Shown here: one piece after another, positions 1 to 9,187 of the stretch
How the letters are laid out: the number at the start of each line of letters is the position of its first letter
How positions within the stretch are numbered: the stretch's first letter is position 1
Source: Marinobacter nauticus
GTDB lineage: Bacteria > Pseudomonadota > Gammaproteobacteria > Pseudomonadales > Oleiphilaceae
Direction of reading: 5' to 3'
NCBI RefSeq assembly: GCF_003634635.1
Contig: NZ_RBJB01000004.1
Span: forward strand, 558,001-622,000
DNA: 64,000 nucleotides
Translations under genes and position numbers: made by a program
Notes under the pieces: model-generated
The model's input: only the letters and a program-made list of their open reading frames with translations
Told to the model about the DNA's origin: nothing
Database searches by the model: none

Positions 1-261
1 GTTCAGGATACCGGCCTGGGTTTGTTCCATGATGTCGTCAGACTCACCCAGCTCACCGAAACGGTAAATCTGCAGGGTGTGGTCGGAATTCTCTTCAATG
101 TATTCCTTGAACTTGTACGCGAATACGTCCTGAACGTCGCCTTCGTATTCTTCATGGGCGTAGCGCCAATTGGCGGCATTCACGGCATTTGCCGCGGTCA
201 GGCCGGCAAATGCCAGCGCTGAAATACCAGCCAGTTTCCTGAATTTACTTGTGCTGCTCAT
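1..261 (-). CDS. TRAP transporter solute-binding protein (DctP family), N-terminal part
   Basis: The first 87 codons are present and the gene runs off the left edge. The protein opens with a clear Sec signal peptide (positive SSTSKFRKL, then a hydrophobic stretch and an ANA-type cleavage site near residue 29). The mature start WRYAHEE, followed by KFKEYIEENS and GELGESDDIMEQTQAG, matches the beginning of DctP-type binding proteins of tripartite ATP-independent periplasmic transporters, which capture organic acids in the periplasm. The ATG at 261 has a GGAG ribosome site 8-9 bases upstream. The DctQ and DctM membrane genes, if present, lie outside the window, so the substrate cannot be judged. 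Confidence 0.8.
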   Translation of the reverse strand, partial: MSSTSKFRKLAGISALAFAGLTAANAVNAANWRYAHEEYEGDVQDVFAYKFKEYIEENSDHTLQIYRFGELGESDDIMEQTQAGILN

Positions 262-402
262 CGGGTTGTCTCCGCTCGTTATTTTACGTTAATCCATTGT
301 TACATTATTAAAGACTGGCAAATCAAAGCGGTTTTCGCAAGGAAACGGGGGAAATAAGCTGCACGCAAATAGCCGATTAAGCCAAATTGCAAGTGCATGA
401 AT

Positions 403-942
403 TCAGGATGGATTCGGGTTTTCAACACACAGGAACAGGAACCTTCTGAACTCCTCTGCCACCCGCTGGACACTGTTTTCGAGCCGATGTCCGTCGGGTA
501 GGACCAGGGCTTCAATCTGCTGCCTCCGGGCCAGCTCCAGAACCGGCATTACCGGTACCACATCGTCGTTCCAGCCGTGGATAATGCGAGCGTGGCGGGC
601 GCCGATCACCGGGTTGGACTCCGGATAATCCGGTAGCGCCAGTGCCGGTGCCAGCATAAAACAGCCCCTGACCGGAGCCTGTTCGCTGGTCCGGGCGCAG
701 ACCCAGCCGCCCATGCTCGAGCCTGCCAGGATGGTCTGTTCGGGCCTTGCACCGGCAGCTGCCATGGCGTGGCGCATCTGCTCCAGGCGTTCGGCAGGGT
801 CTTTAGTGCTGCGATGATCCACCGCCTCGGCATAAACGCCTGAAAACGTTTCAGCCACCGTTTTCAGGGCCTGGATCTTGGTACTGCCGGGGCCACTTTC
901 CAGACCGTGGGAGAGAAAAACATGGAATGCCGGTTGAGCCAT
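403..942 (-). CDS. YqiA/UPF0227-like alpha/beta hydrolase
   Basis: A 179-residue cytoplasmic protein with a small alpha/beta-hydrolase fold. It begins with an FLSHGLESGPGSTK oxyanion-type loop. The nucleophile elbow is GSSMGGW (Ser near residue 77), an Asp is in the HGWNDDVVP loop, and a His is in the DGHRL segment near the end, which together give a plausible Ser-Asp-His triad. Short serine esterases of this type are common and their substrates are mostly unknown. The reading frame stays open further upstream into the neighbouring luciferase-like gene, but MAQPAFHV at 942 is the first start that begins the fold and avoids overlap. It lies 13 bases after the upstream gene, so the two are probably co-transcribed. 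Confidence 0.75.
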   Translation of the reverse strand: MAQPAFHVFLSHGLESGPGSTKIQALKTVAETFSGVYAEAVDHRSTKDPAERLEQMRHAMAAAGARPEQTILAGSSMGGWVCARTSEQAPVRGCFMLAPALALPDYPESNPVIGARHARIIHGWNDDVVPVMPVLELARRQQIEALVLPDGHRLENSVQRVAEEFRRFLFLCVENPNPS

Positions 943-955
943 GATCAGGTTCTGC

Positions 956-1975
956 CTAGTTGATGGTTGCGTCGGAGTCGGTTTGCGGGGAACGGGTTTC
1001 GGCCAGGATATCCAGGGCCTGCCGGCGTTTGTCCGGGTCGTGGATATCAATGGTGAACATTAGTTCGTCCACCTGAATGTCGGTCAGCAGGTCGTCGAGT
1101 TGCCGGCGCAGGTCTTCACTGTTACCCATGATCTGCAGTTTCAGGAAGTCCCGCACGCCGGCCTCCTCGGCCGGATTCCAGAGTCCGTCCATGGATTCGA
1201 CCGGCGGTCGCATCCACAGCGGCTGTCCGCGGAACAGGGCCAGAATGCGCTGGTAGCTGGTGGTGGCCAGATGCCGCGCTTCGTCCTTTGAGGTCGCGGG
1301 GATAGCGGGAATCGCCAGCATGGCGTAGGGCTGTCGCAGCTGCTCTGAGGGCTCGAAGTTCTCTCGATAGACCTTCAGGGCTTCCCGGTAGAGCCGCGGT
1401 GCGAAGTGGCCGGCGAAGGCATAAGGGAGGCCCCGCATCGCCGCCAGTTGTGCGCTGTACAGGCTTGAGCCCAGCAGCCAGATAGGAACATTGGTGCCAG
1501 CACCGGGAATGGCTTTCACCGGCTGACCCGGTTGCAGCGGCCCCAGCAGGTTCTGCAGACGGGCTACGTCTTCCGGGAATTGCTCGGCGCCCAGGCCATC
1601 CCGTCGCAGTGCCCGGGCAGTGACCGGATCGGTACCCGGCGCGCGGCCAAGGCCGAGATCGATTCGGCCCGGATAGAGACATGCCAGGGTACCGAATTGC
1701 TCGGCAATCACCAGCGGTGGATGGTTCGGCAACATGACACCGCCGGAGCCCACCCGGATCCTCCCGGTTTTACCAGCGATGTGCCCCACCAATACCGAGG
1801 TGGCGGAACTGGAAATCCCTTCCATATTGTGGTGCTCGGCCAGCCAGAAACGCTTGAAGCCCAGTGCCTCCGCATGCTGGGCGTAACGTACGCTGTTGGC
1901 CAGTGTCGTTGCCACGGAGTCGCCCTCGCGCACGGAGGCCAGTTCGAGCAGGGAGTAATCGGGTGTTCTGGGCAT
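956..1975 (-). CDS. Luciferase-like monooxygenase (LLM class, flavin-dependent)
   Basis: A 339-residue protein of the bacterial luciferase-like superfamily, whose members use reduced flavin to oxidise a small substrate. Family signatures are the N-terminal [29 protein letters not shown], the glycine-rich segment [23 protein letters not shown], and [14 protein letters not shown]. This is the MsnO8/YhbW-like subgroup, in which the specific reaction is usually unknown. The frame stays open to a TTG at 2002, but MPRTPDYS at 1975 is the usual start of the family. The ribosome site is weak (AGGTACCGG). It is followed closely by the small hydrolase gene. Confidence 0.85.
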   Translation of the reverse strand: MPRTPDYSLLELASVREGDSVATTLANSVRYAQHAEALGFKRFWLAEHHNMEGISSSATSVLVGHIAGKTGRIRVGSGGVMLPNHPPLVIAEQFGTLACLYPGRIDLGLGRAPGTDPVTARALRRDGLGAEQFPEDVARLQNLLGPLQPGQPVKAIPGAGTNVPIWLLGSSLYSAQLAAMRGLPYAFAGHFAPRLYREALKVYRENFEPSEQLRQPYAMLAIPAIPATSKDEARHLATTSYQRILALFRGQPLWMRPPVESMDGLWNPAEEAGVRDFLKLQIMGNSEDLRRQLDDLLTDIQVDELMFTIDIHDPDKRRQALDILAETRSPQTDSDATIN

Positions 1976-2064
1976 GGGGTTCCGGTACCTGTGAAGAAAC
2001 AACGGAGTTCAGCGTTTCACAATGACGCCAGCGGACGGTTTCTTCAAGGGTCATGACGGGAGGG

Positions 2065-2097
2065 GCAGGAGCATCCGGTGGTGCCGGATGCTCCTGC
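2065..2097 (-). terminator. Strong hairpin after the 5'-nucleotidase gene
   Basis: A perfect 14-bp inverted repeat (arms 2065-2078 and 2084-2097, loop 5 nt) sits 10 bases beyond the stop codon of the 5'-nucleotidase gene at 2107. No run of T follows on either strand, so it may be a 3'-end stabilising or Rho-assisted structure rather than a classical intrinsic terminator. Confidence 0.55.
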
Positions 2098-2106
2098 AAG
2101 CACTCA

Positions 2107-3930
2107 TTACGGTGCTGGCGTGTACATCTGAGTGGAGTACTCGCCTTGGGCGGGCTTGCTGAGGGTGACCTCTTCCTTGACGTAATCGACGAAGGATTGG
2201 GCATAGTCCAGGAAGGTATCCGTGGCTCGGCCATCCTCACTGACGGTTCCGAAGGTCAGGTAGCCGTCACGGCCAGCCGCGGTGAAGCTGTTGGTGACGA
2301 CGTTCAGGGTTTCAGCGTCGGTCAGAGCGCGCCAGGTGGTTTCACTCCGGGGCCGAACTTCGATGTCGTAGAGGCGTTCGCCAGCAGGCCTGGTCATGTC
2401 GACGGTCCAGCGCAGACCGGCGGCATAGGGGTAGGCACCTGTGGAGCCGCCTTCAACGTGGGCGAAATCCACTGCTTCATTCAGCACCTGTCTGATTTCT
2501 GCTCCGGTCATGGTCAGATCGGTAAGGGTATTGGCGAACGGCAGCAGGTTGTAGGCATCACCAATGGTGATATCGCCCGCCAGAATGTCGGTGCGAACGC
2601 CGCCGGCGTTCTGGATCGAAACATCGGCATTCTTGCTCTGGAACAGGAAGGCCTGAGCCACCAGGTTCGGGATATCACCACCCCGGTTCGGGTCTTCGTT
2701 GGCGCAGGTGTCATCGCCGTATGGCCGGCCGGGAATTCGGGCCAGGCACAGGTCTTCTGATGCGGTACCGATGACCTGATTGCGGAAGCTGTCCAGCTGG
2801 TTGGCGTACGTGGCCAGGGTTTGAGCGCCGGTCGGGTCGTCCGTCACAAGGCTGAGTTGCGGGTCCGCCTCGATGGCTGCCCGAATGGCGGCCAGTTCCT
2901 CGCCTTGGGGTTGGTAGCCATCGTCGGTGCCGTCATCACGGATGATGGAGTTGCCCAGGAGCAGGTGTGGCGTTCCGGAGCAGGAGGAAACAGTGCCATT
3001 GTTTTCCCAGGTCACGCTCAGTTCACCCAACACACGGGAATACTGCCAGGCCTGGGCCACGCACACTTTGTCGCCGTCGGCATTGGTCACTTCGGTGGGG
3101 TAGGGGCCGGAGGCACTCAGGCCGTAGGCGTCAAAGTTGCCAAGCAGGGTGTGGGAATCTCCGCCGATAATGACATCCACTCCAGACAGGCGCTCGGCCA
3201 GTGCCAGATCGTTGGCATACTGGTAGTGGGTCAGCAGGATGATCTTGTCGATGCCTTGGTCGTTCAGCTCATCAATCATGGCCTGGGCGGTTTCGGTTTC
3301 GTCCAGAAACTCAGTGCTTGCCAGCGGGCTTGAGCTGTTGCGGGTTTTGTTGGCGATGTCGATGCCGATGATGGCCACCTGCTGGCCATCAATGTTCTTG
3401 ATGGTGTATTGCTGGATGTAATCGTCCTGGGCCACCGGGGCCAATGGGGTGCCGATGGCCGGTTTGACGTTGGCCGCGAGAACCGCCGTGTTACAGCTGC
3501 CTGCCGCCAGGTAGTCGAGGAACTTCACCAGTCCTTCATCACCACGATCAAACTCGTGATTGCCCAGTGCAAAGGCATCAAAACACACCTGGTTCATCAG
3601 CTCGGCATCGGCCTCACCTTCGAAGGAGGTGAAGTACAGGGTGCCGGTCATGGCATCTCCGGCATGCAGCTTCAGTACATTGTCCAGTTCGGCGGTTCGT
3701 TCGTTGATCTTGGCGATCACCCGGGGGAAGCCGCCGGCGCTGAATTCGGTTTCTTCACCAGCGATATCCAGGGACTGTGAGCCCGCTTCCAGATGGGAGT
3801 GGTGGTCGTTGATATGCAAGATGTTAACGGTAAAGCGCTCGGTTTCCGTTGCGGGCGCGTCGTCGTTATCACTGTTACAGCCGGTCAGGGCAATCAGCGG
3901 GATTGCCAGCCAGAGTCCTTGTCGAATCAT
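2107..3930 (-). CDS. 5'-nucleotidase / bifunctional metallophosphatase lipoprotein (UshA-like)
   Basis: A 607-residue exported enzyme that would release phosphate from nucleotides in the periplasm or on the outer membrane. The N terminus is a lipoprotein signal with lipobox LTGC (Cys18). The calcineurin-like domain shows NILHINDHHSHLE, GDAMTGTL, GNHEFDRG, LLTHYQ and GGDSHTLLG, the metal ligand motifs of the family. The C-terminal 5'-nucleotidase domain (from about residue 385) has SIQNAGGVRTDI and the TIGDAYNLLPFANTL substrate-binding segment. It lies 22 bases after the secreted nuclease gene and is very likely co-transcribed with it, which points to use of extracellular nucleic acid. A hairpin follows the gene. 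Confidence 0.92.
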   Translation of the reverse strand: MIRQGLWLAIPLIALTGCNSDNDDAPATETERFTVNILHINDHHSHLEAGSQSLDIAGEETEFSAGGFPRVIAKINERTAELDNVLKLHAGDAMTGTLYFTSFEGEADAELMNQVCFDAFALGNHEFDRGDEGLVKFLDYLAAGSCNTAVLAANVKPAIGTPLAPVAQDDYIQQYTIKNIDGQQVAIIGIDIANKTRNSSSPLASTEFLDETETAQAMIDELNDQGIDKIILLTHYQYANDLALAERLSGVDVIIGGDSHTLLGNFDAYGLSASGPYPTEVTNADGDKVCVAQAWQYSRVLGELSVTWENNGTVSSCSGTPHLLLGNSIIRDDGTDDGYQPQGEELAAIRAAIEADPQLSLVTDDPTGAQTLATYANQLDSFRNQVIGTASEDLCLARIPGRPYGDDTCANEDPNRGGDIPNLVAQAFLFQSKNADVSIQNAGGVRTDILAGDITIGDAYNLLPFANTLTDLTMTGAEIRQVLNEAVDFAHVEGGSTGAYPYAAGLRWTVDMTRPAGERLYDIEVRPRSETTWRALTDAETLNVVTNSFTAAGRDGYLTFGTVSEDGRATDTFLDYAQSFVDYVKEEVTLSKPAQGEYSTQMYTPAP

Positions 3931-3952
3931 TACTCTATCTCCGTTGTGGGGG

Positions 3953-6433
3953 TTAGCGGCTGGTCAGCACGCGAATCAGGGCGATCAGGTCGTGATGGCT
4001 GATTCGCCCGTCACCGTCAATGTCGTAAGCCGGAGCCGTGGCTTTGCCGAACAGTATCGCCAGCACCAGGCGCGACAGGTCCCGGCCGTTAACGCGGCCA
4101 TCGCCGTTCAGGTCGGCGCGGTCTGCCGGGGTTCTGGTATCGAGATTGAGGGCAACGATCACAGGGTCATGGTCAGAGGCCCGGTAAGCGTCGGGTGCGT
4201 AGAAGCTGGCCTGCTGCTCCGGGGTCTTGAACTCGGTGTTGTAGTCCAGGGCTCTGGGCTCGTCGGCATTGATCGGCCAGACGGTGGTGTCGGCAATTTT
4301 GCCGGCCAGGGCGGTATTGGCCAGAGCGTGGTCCAGATAGCCGGCCTGGCCATAGAACACGTAGGAATACGCCTGCTCGCCAACGTAGGTCGCCAGCAGA
4401 TCGGTATAGCCGGCACTGGCCAGGGCGCGAATGGGGTCTTCTTTCGCGTAGGCGTTGAGGTCGCCGATGATTAACACATCCGGTTCGCCGGTTCCGGTGG
4501 CATCGTCTGCCAGCCAGGATGCCAACGCCTGGGCGGCCTGGGTCCGTACTGGATTCCAGCAGCTCTGACCATCGTTCTGGTCAGCGTTGCTGCCTTCGGC
4601 ACTGCCGCAGCCTTTGGACTTGAAGTGGTTGACGGCAATGGTGACGCCATCGTCTGAATCCTTCAGCCGAAAGGTTTGTGCCAGGGGCTGGCGGTTCAAC
4701 TGGTCAAAAGGAGCCGCGCTCAGAGTGGCGGCGGTGCCAACGATCTCGACACGGTCGGCGCGGTACAGCAGGCCAACGGCAATGTCATCATTGCCCAGTT
4801 GTGCCAGGCCGGGATCGACCCACTGCCATTCGGAACCCAGGGCCCTGGCAAGTTCGGCAATGGCACTGGTCTGGCCGTAGCCGTCATTCTCGATTTCCAT
4901 CAGGCCGATGATGTCGGCATCAAGGGCGACCAGGGCACTGACCAGCTTCTCGGTCTGGCGGGCCAGTTCTTCCGGGTTGTCTGCGCCCCGCGCCGTCGGG
5001 AATCCGCCACCCATGCCGTCACCGTTGAAGAAGTTCAGCACGTTGAAAGAAGCCACCACCAGGTTACCGCGATCCTCAAGGCCGGGCTCGGTTACACGTG
5101 CATTTGCCTGGCTGAAGGACGGGCTCGCGGTCGGCTGCAGACGCCATTCCGAAAAACGGTAGTCGAGAACGCCGGCAAGATCCTGAACGGTGTCGCCAGC
5201 GCGCACGGTCTGGCTGGCGCTCAGTTGCGGTGTCGGGTAGGGCACGATGGCCGGGTTCTGGCGGTTACTGGCGTCGTCCAGGATAATCCGGTCCAGCGCA
5301 TTCAGATCAGCCACCAGTGCGGCATCCGCTCCGGGCTCAGCGATACTGGTGGGGATAAAGTGGCGACCACTCCCGAGGGTCAGGCTGCCGTATCGGCCCA
5401 GGTCGTAGTTGTCGTTCACCACAAGAGGCGTGCTGAATTTTACCCGCATGGATTCAAAGGCTTCCGGAGCTGTTGCATCGGCCCAGGGCAGTGAAATATT
5501 CGTCGGTGGTGGAAGCTCCGAGGTGCCACAGTTTTCGGTACCGCCCAGATTGGTCAATTCGGTCAGGCCGTCGTATTCGGTCACTTCACCGGCAAGCCGC
5601 AGGCGCTGGCCGGGCTCGGCGTTCAGAGTTGGCGCATAGACAAACAGGCCTTCGGAGGTGGCGAGGTTGTCGTCGCGGTCTGAGGCTTTTTCCTCCACAA
5701 AGATGCCGCCAAGGCCATCGTTGGTGTTGAAGGTGGCTGTAACCACGGCCTCGATCACCACGTGCTGGCCGGCAACCGGGCTGATATCGCCTTCGCCCTG
5801 AATGTCCGAAATGCGGGTGGCGGGAGCGCCACAGGTCAGATCCGGCGCAGTCGGTGGCTGGTCCGGGTTATCGTCATCGTTGCCGGCGACGCCGAGATCG
5901 TCGAAGTTGTTCTGGGGAAAGCCGTCAAAGACCGTGGCCGGGTCGAAATCGTCGTAGGCATCGGTATCGGCCAGGGTGCCTGCACGGCGGCGCAGAGTGC
6001 GATCCTGGGTGCGGGTATCCCCGGACCCCCAGTAGCTGCCGGGGTCTGTACCGACCTGGCCGATACTGTCGGCAACCGTGCCGCCGTTCAGGAGCAGGAC
6101 AGCGTCATCACCGTTGAACAGTCCGGCTCCGGTGGTTTGATCCGCCACAGCGAGAATGGCCGGGTCAGCAGCGCTATGCGCGAAAACGAAGTTGCTGCCC
6201 GGAGCAATCGAACCTTCCAGGTTGAAGGTTTGCCCGGGGGTGGCGCTGCCGTTGAAGAAAACCTGCAGCTCCCAGGGGGCAAGATCCACCACGGCGTCGC
6301 CGGTGTTGAGCAGTTCAATGGCTTTGTTGTTGCTGGAGCCTTCGACATACTCGCTGATGACCAGCGATGCCTGTGTTGTCGATGCCAGAAGGCCGCCGAT
6401 GGCGGCTGCCAGCAGCGTTGGTTTCATCGTCAT
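3953..6433 (-). CDS. ExeM/NucH-family extracellular endonuclease with C-terminal dockerin-like repeat
   Basis: An 826-residue secreted nuclease. After a signal peptide (TLLAAAIGGLLASTTQA) there is a lamin-tail-like domain (LVISEYVEGSSNNKAIEL; about 23-150). An OB-fold-like middle follows (from about 195, TRISDIQGEGDISP). The endonuclease/exonuclease/phosphatase domain covers about 430-770 and shows VASFNVLNFF, LMEIENDGYG, VNHFKSKGCG, IIGDLNAY and the catalytic SDHDPVIV. The last 50 residues hold two Ca-loop repeats, DLNGDGRVNGRDL and DIDGDGRISHHDL, as in dockerin modules, instead of the GlyGly-CTERM tail of many marine ExeM proteins. The start at 6433 is chosen because AAGGAC lies 7 bases upstream and the signal peptide begins there. 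Expected function: degradation of extracellular or biofilm DNA. Confidence 0.9.
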   Translation of the reverse strand: MTMKPTLLAAAIGGLLASTTQASLVISEYVEGSSNNKAIELLNTGDAVVDLAPWELQVFFNGSATPGQTFNLEGSIAPGSNFVFAHSAADPAILAVADQTTGAGLFNGDDAVLLLNGGTVADSIGQVGTDPGSYWGSGDTRTQDRTLRRRAGTLADTDAYDDFDPATVFDGFPQNNFDDLGVAGNDDDNPDQPPTAPDLTCGAPATRISDIQGEGDISPVAGQHVVIEAVVTATFNTNDGLGGIFVEEKASDRDDNLATSEGLFVYAPTLNAEPGQRLRLAGEVTEYDGLTELTNLGGTENCGTSELPPPTNISLPWADATAPEAFESMRVKFSTPLVVNDNYDLGRYGSLTLGSGRHFIPTSIAEPGADAALVADLNALDRIILDDASNRQNPAIVPYPTPQLSASQTVRAGDTVQDLAGVLDYRFSEWRLQPTASPSFSQANARVTEPGLEDRGNLVVASFNVLNFFNGDGMGGGFPTARGADNPEELARQTEKLVSALVALDADIIGLMEIENDGYGQTSAIAELARALGSEWQWVDPGLAQLGNDDIAVGLLYRADRVEIVGTAATLSAAPFDQLNRQPLAQTFRLKDSDDGVTIAVNHFKSKGCGSAEGSNADQNDGQSCWNPVRTQAAQALASWLADDATGTGEPDVLIIGDLNAYAKEDPIRALASAGYTDLLATYVGEQAYSYVFYGQAGYLDHALANTALAGKIADTTVWPINADEPRALDYNTEFKTPEQQASFYAPDAYRASDHDPVIVALNLDTRTPADRADLNGDGRVNGRDLSRLVLAILFGKATAPAYDIDGDGRISHHDLIALIRVLTSR

Positions 6434-6612
6434 GGCACTGTCCTTGTTTCGGTTATGTTGTGTGTTTTGACACCACAATCTGACCGTGCTGTGTGACGAT
6501 GACATGAGAGTTTTGTGAAGGATGCTTTGCCGGTTTGTGTCAATGTGGACAACGCTCCTGAGCAGTTTGGTAATCCAGTGCGTATACAGGGGATGTATCG
6601 ACAGGAGGGCCG

Positions 6613-7161
6613 ATGATGCGTTGGACAGTCTTGAAGTGTGTGAGTGTGCTTTTACTGTTAGGGTTGACGGTGCCTGCCGTTGCCCGGGATTGCCCGGATT
6701 TCCTGGACCACGAGCAGCGCAAGCTGCACTCCCGGGATTCGGTGAATCTGTGCGAGGTGGCTGCTGGCCAGCCGATGCTGGTGGTGAACACAGCCAGCCG
6801 TTGTGGTTATACCGGTCAGTTTGAAGGCCTGGAGGCCCTGCACCAGCGGTACAAGGATCGGGGGCTGACGGTCGTGGGATTTGCCAGTGATGACTTCCGG
6901 CAAGAGGCGGATTCCGAAGAAGAAGCCGCGAAGGTCTGTTTTGTGAACTTTGGCGTGAGTTTTACCATGATCGCGCCGAGCGCAGTGACCGGTGAGCAGG
7001 CCAATCCGGTGTTTCAGGAAATCAATCGCCAGAGCCAGCCGCCACGCTGGAACTTCACCAAGTATGTGATCGATGGTGACGGTAAGGTGACGGCCCGTTT
7101 CCCGAGCCAGGTGCGCCCCGAGGATGCCCGGTTGATTCAGGCCCTGGAATCGGTTCTGTAA
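6613..7161 (+). CDS. Glutathione peroxidase family protein, exported
   Basis: A 182-residue thiol peroxidase that reduces peroxides. A Sec signal peptide (about residues 5-25, ending VAR) suggests periplasmic location, unlike the usual cytoplasmic BtuE/Gpx enzymes. The active-site motif NTASRCGYTGQFEGLEAL carries Cys64 in place of selenocysteine, and the conserved WNFTKYVID segment supplies the Trp and Asn of the tetrad. The start at 6613 is preceded by GGAGGG at an ideal distance. It stands alone, with the divergent nuclease gene upstream and the MscS gene downstream. Confidence 0.9.
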   Translation: MMRWTVLKCVSVLLLLGLTVPAVARDCPDFLDHEQRKLHSRDSVNLCEVAAGQPMLVVNTASRCGYTGQFEGLEALHQRYKDRGLTVVGFASDDFRQEADSEEEAAKVCFVNFGVSFTMIAPSAVTGEQANPVFQEINRQSQPPRWNFTKYVIDGDGKVTARFPSQVRPEDARLIQALESVL

Positions 7162-7254
7162 TCCCCGGCCGGTTTGCGGATAGCAGTCTATTCTGAAGGC
7201 AAAGGTTGTTCACCGCTCCGGGTGTAGTATGCAGTGTTTGGAAAAGGATGCCCT

Positions 7255-8436
7255 ATGGCAGAAGCCCTGTTTGAATCCGTACGAAGCCAGATAGCACAGA
7301 ATCTCTCGGCTACCCTGGACGCTCTCGCTGGCGGACAGACCGATTGGGTGGCCCTGGCCGGACATGTTCTCAGTCAACTGCTGATTTCGGTGATCTACCT
7401 CGGCATTCTGTTGCTGGTCTATGGCATTCTGATCAGCCTGATACGCCTTGTCGTTGGCAGCCGACGCAGCTCGAAGCCCTGGTTTGGTCAGTTGCGCACT
7501 GGCATCCGTTATCTGTTCGGGCTGGGCGGATTGCTGGTGATTATGGCGCAATTCGAGGCCTCGCCGGAGCTGTTGAAGGGCATGGCCAGGGCGGGCCTGA
7601 TGGCGTTGGGCTTTTTTGTGGGCTGGCTGGCGATTGGTCGTCTGCTGCGGGAGACGATGAATCGCTACCGTCTGGAACCCTCCATCCGCCAATTGGTCGA
7701 GAATCTGTTCTCGGTGCTCACCGTTACCTTCGCGGCCGTTACGGTGCTGTCCCAGTTCGGTTTCGATGTGGTCTCCATCGTCGCGGGTCTGGGGATCGTG
7801 GGGATTGCCGTCGGGTTTGCGGCCCAGTCCACGCTGTCGAACTTTATTGCGGGTATTACGTTGCTGATTGAGCGCCCCTTCCGGATTGGCGATTGGGTCA
7901 CCATCAACGGCCAGGATGGTAAGGTGGTGAAGATCGCCCTGCGGACCACCTGGCTGCGTACCCGGGACAATATCTTTACCATGATCCCGAACGATAACGT
8001 GGCGTCCTCGGAGATCATCAATTACAGCGCCGAAGGGGCGACGCGCCTGAACATTCCGGTTGGCATTGCCTATAAGGAGTCTGCCAAGGCAGCCCGGGAC
8101 GTGATTATGCCGGTTCTGCTGGCGCACTCTGAAGTCTTGCAGGGGCCGGGTATGGAGCCGCGAGTGGTGGTCAAGACTCTGGGCAACTCTTCAGTCGATC
8201 TGGAGGTCAAGATCTGGATTACGCCGGACAATCTGGAGGTTCAGCCCAGAATTATGGCTGATGTGCTTGAGAAGATTAAGGAAGCCCTGGACGACGCGGA
8301 CATTGAAATACCTTTCCCGCACCTGCAACTGTTCATAGATGATGCCAAAGGGCTTGCCCCGTTGGTGCAACCGTTTTACCCAAGGCCGACGGAACAAGGG
8401 AAAGGCCTGTCGTCGCCAGGAGACAATCATGAATGA
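7255..8436 (+). CDS. MscS-family small-conductance mechanosensitive channel
   Basis: A 393-residue inner-membrane channel that opens under hypo-osmotic tension. There are about four hydrophobic helices in the first half. The pore helix and beta domain follow in GLGIVGIAVGFAAQSTLSN, LIERPFRIGDWV and the beta-domain motif IPNDNVASSEIINYS, all hallmarks of MscS. The start at 7255 (MAEALFES) has AAGGA 8 bases upstream; an in-frame start further left (7234) lacks a good site. It overlaps the next gene by 8 bases, so translation is probably coupled. Confidence 0.92.
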   Translation: MAEALFESVRSQIAQNLSATLDALAGGQTDWVALAGHVLSQLLISVIYLGILLLVYGILISLIRLVVGSRRSSKPWFGQLRTGIRYLFGLGGLLVIMAQFEASPELLKGMARAGLMALGFFVGWLAIGRLLRETMNRYRLEPSIRQLVENLFSVLTVTFAAVTVLSQFGFDVVSIVAGLGIVGIAVGFAAQSTLSNFIAGITLLIERPFRIGDWVTINGQDGKVVKIALRTTWLRTRDNIFTMIPNDNVASSEIINYSAEGATRLNIPVGIAYKESAKAARDVIMPVLLAHSEVLQGPGMEPRVVVKTLGNSSVDLEVKIWITPDNLEVQPRIMADVLEKIKEALDDADIEIPFPHLQLFIDDAKGLAPLVQPFYPRPTEQGKGLSSPGDNHE

Positions 8437-9187
8437 GCCGTCCGGCTACTACGAGAGCAACACCACCCTGGCCCAGTATCTGGAGTTTCACTTCGGTGAA
8501 AGCTGGCATGGTGAAGCCAACTTTCCGAAAGAACTGGCCGATGCCGCGCTTGGAGCGCTGGATGGCCGCGCCAGCTGCCGGGCGTTGGATATCGGTTGTG
8601 CGGTAGGACGTACCTCGCTGGAGCTGGCCCGCCAGTTTGACCATGTCGATGGGGTCGATTATTCGGAAACCTTTATCGGCAAATGCCGTGAGGTGGTGCG
8701 GGAGGGGGTTGCGCGGTATGCGCGTCCCGAAGAGGGCGAGCTGGTCAGCTACCAGGAGCGGTCACTGGCAGCCCTGGGTCTGACCGAGGCTGCCCGCCGC
8801 GTGGCGTTCCATCAGGGCGATGCCTGCAAGCTCGGCGCTGATTACCGGGACTACGATCTGGTGCTGGCCGGCAACCTGATTGACCGTCTCTACAACCCAT
8901 CCCTGTTTCTGGAACAGATCCATGAGCGTATCAATGCGCTGGGGCTGCTGGTGATTGCTTCACCCTATACCTGGCTGGAGGAGTACACACCCAGGCAGGA
9001 CTGGCTCGGTGGTTTCCTGAAAGACGGTGAGCCATTCACCACCCTGGATGGTCTCAAGGCGGCGTTGTCCCCCCGTTTCCGCTTGCTGGCAGAGCCCCGG
9101 AGCCTGCCCTTCGTGATCCGAGAGACCCGCAACAAGTTCCAGCACAGTTTTTCGGAGCTCACAATCTGGGAGAAGTTGCCGGATTAG
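8429..9187 (+). CDS. OvoA C-terminal-type methyltransferase (putative 4-mercaptohistidine N1-methyltransferase)
   Basis: A 252-residue class I SAM methyltransferase that lines up end to end with the last ~255 residues of OvoA at 31792-33942. Shared blocks are YYES, NFPK, LDIGCAVGRTSLELARQFD (SAM loop), EEGELVSY, QGDAC, YDLVLAGNLIDRLY, IASPYTWLEE and VPFVIRETRNKFQH. In ovothiol synthesis the methyl is added to N1 of 4-mercaptohistidine. This gene may provide extra methyltransferase activity or act on a related thiol imidazole. The start at 8429 has AGGAG 8 bases upstream and overlaps the MscS stop. An intrinsic terminator lies at 9281. The family assignment is firm; the substrate is inferred. 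Confidence 0.85.
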   Translation: MNEPSGYYESNTTLAQYLEFHFGESWHGEANFPKELADAALGALDGRASCRALDIGCAVGRTSLELARQFDHVDGVDYSETFIGKCREVVREGVARYARPEEGELVSYQERSLAALGLTEAARRVAFHQGDACKLGADYRDYDLVLAGNLIDRLYNPSLFLEQIHERINALGLLVIASPYTWLEEYTPRQDWLGGFLKDGEPFTTLDGLKAALSPRFRLLAEPRSLPFVIRETRNKFQHSFSELTIWEKLPD

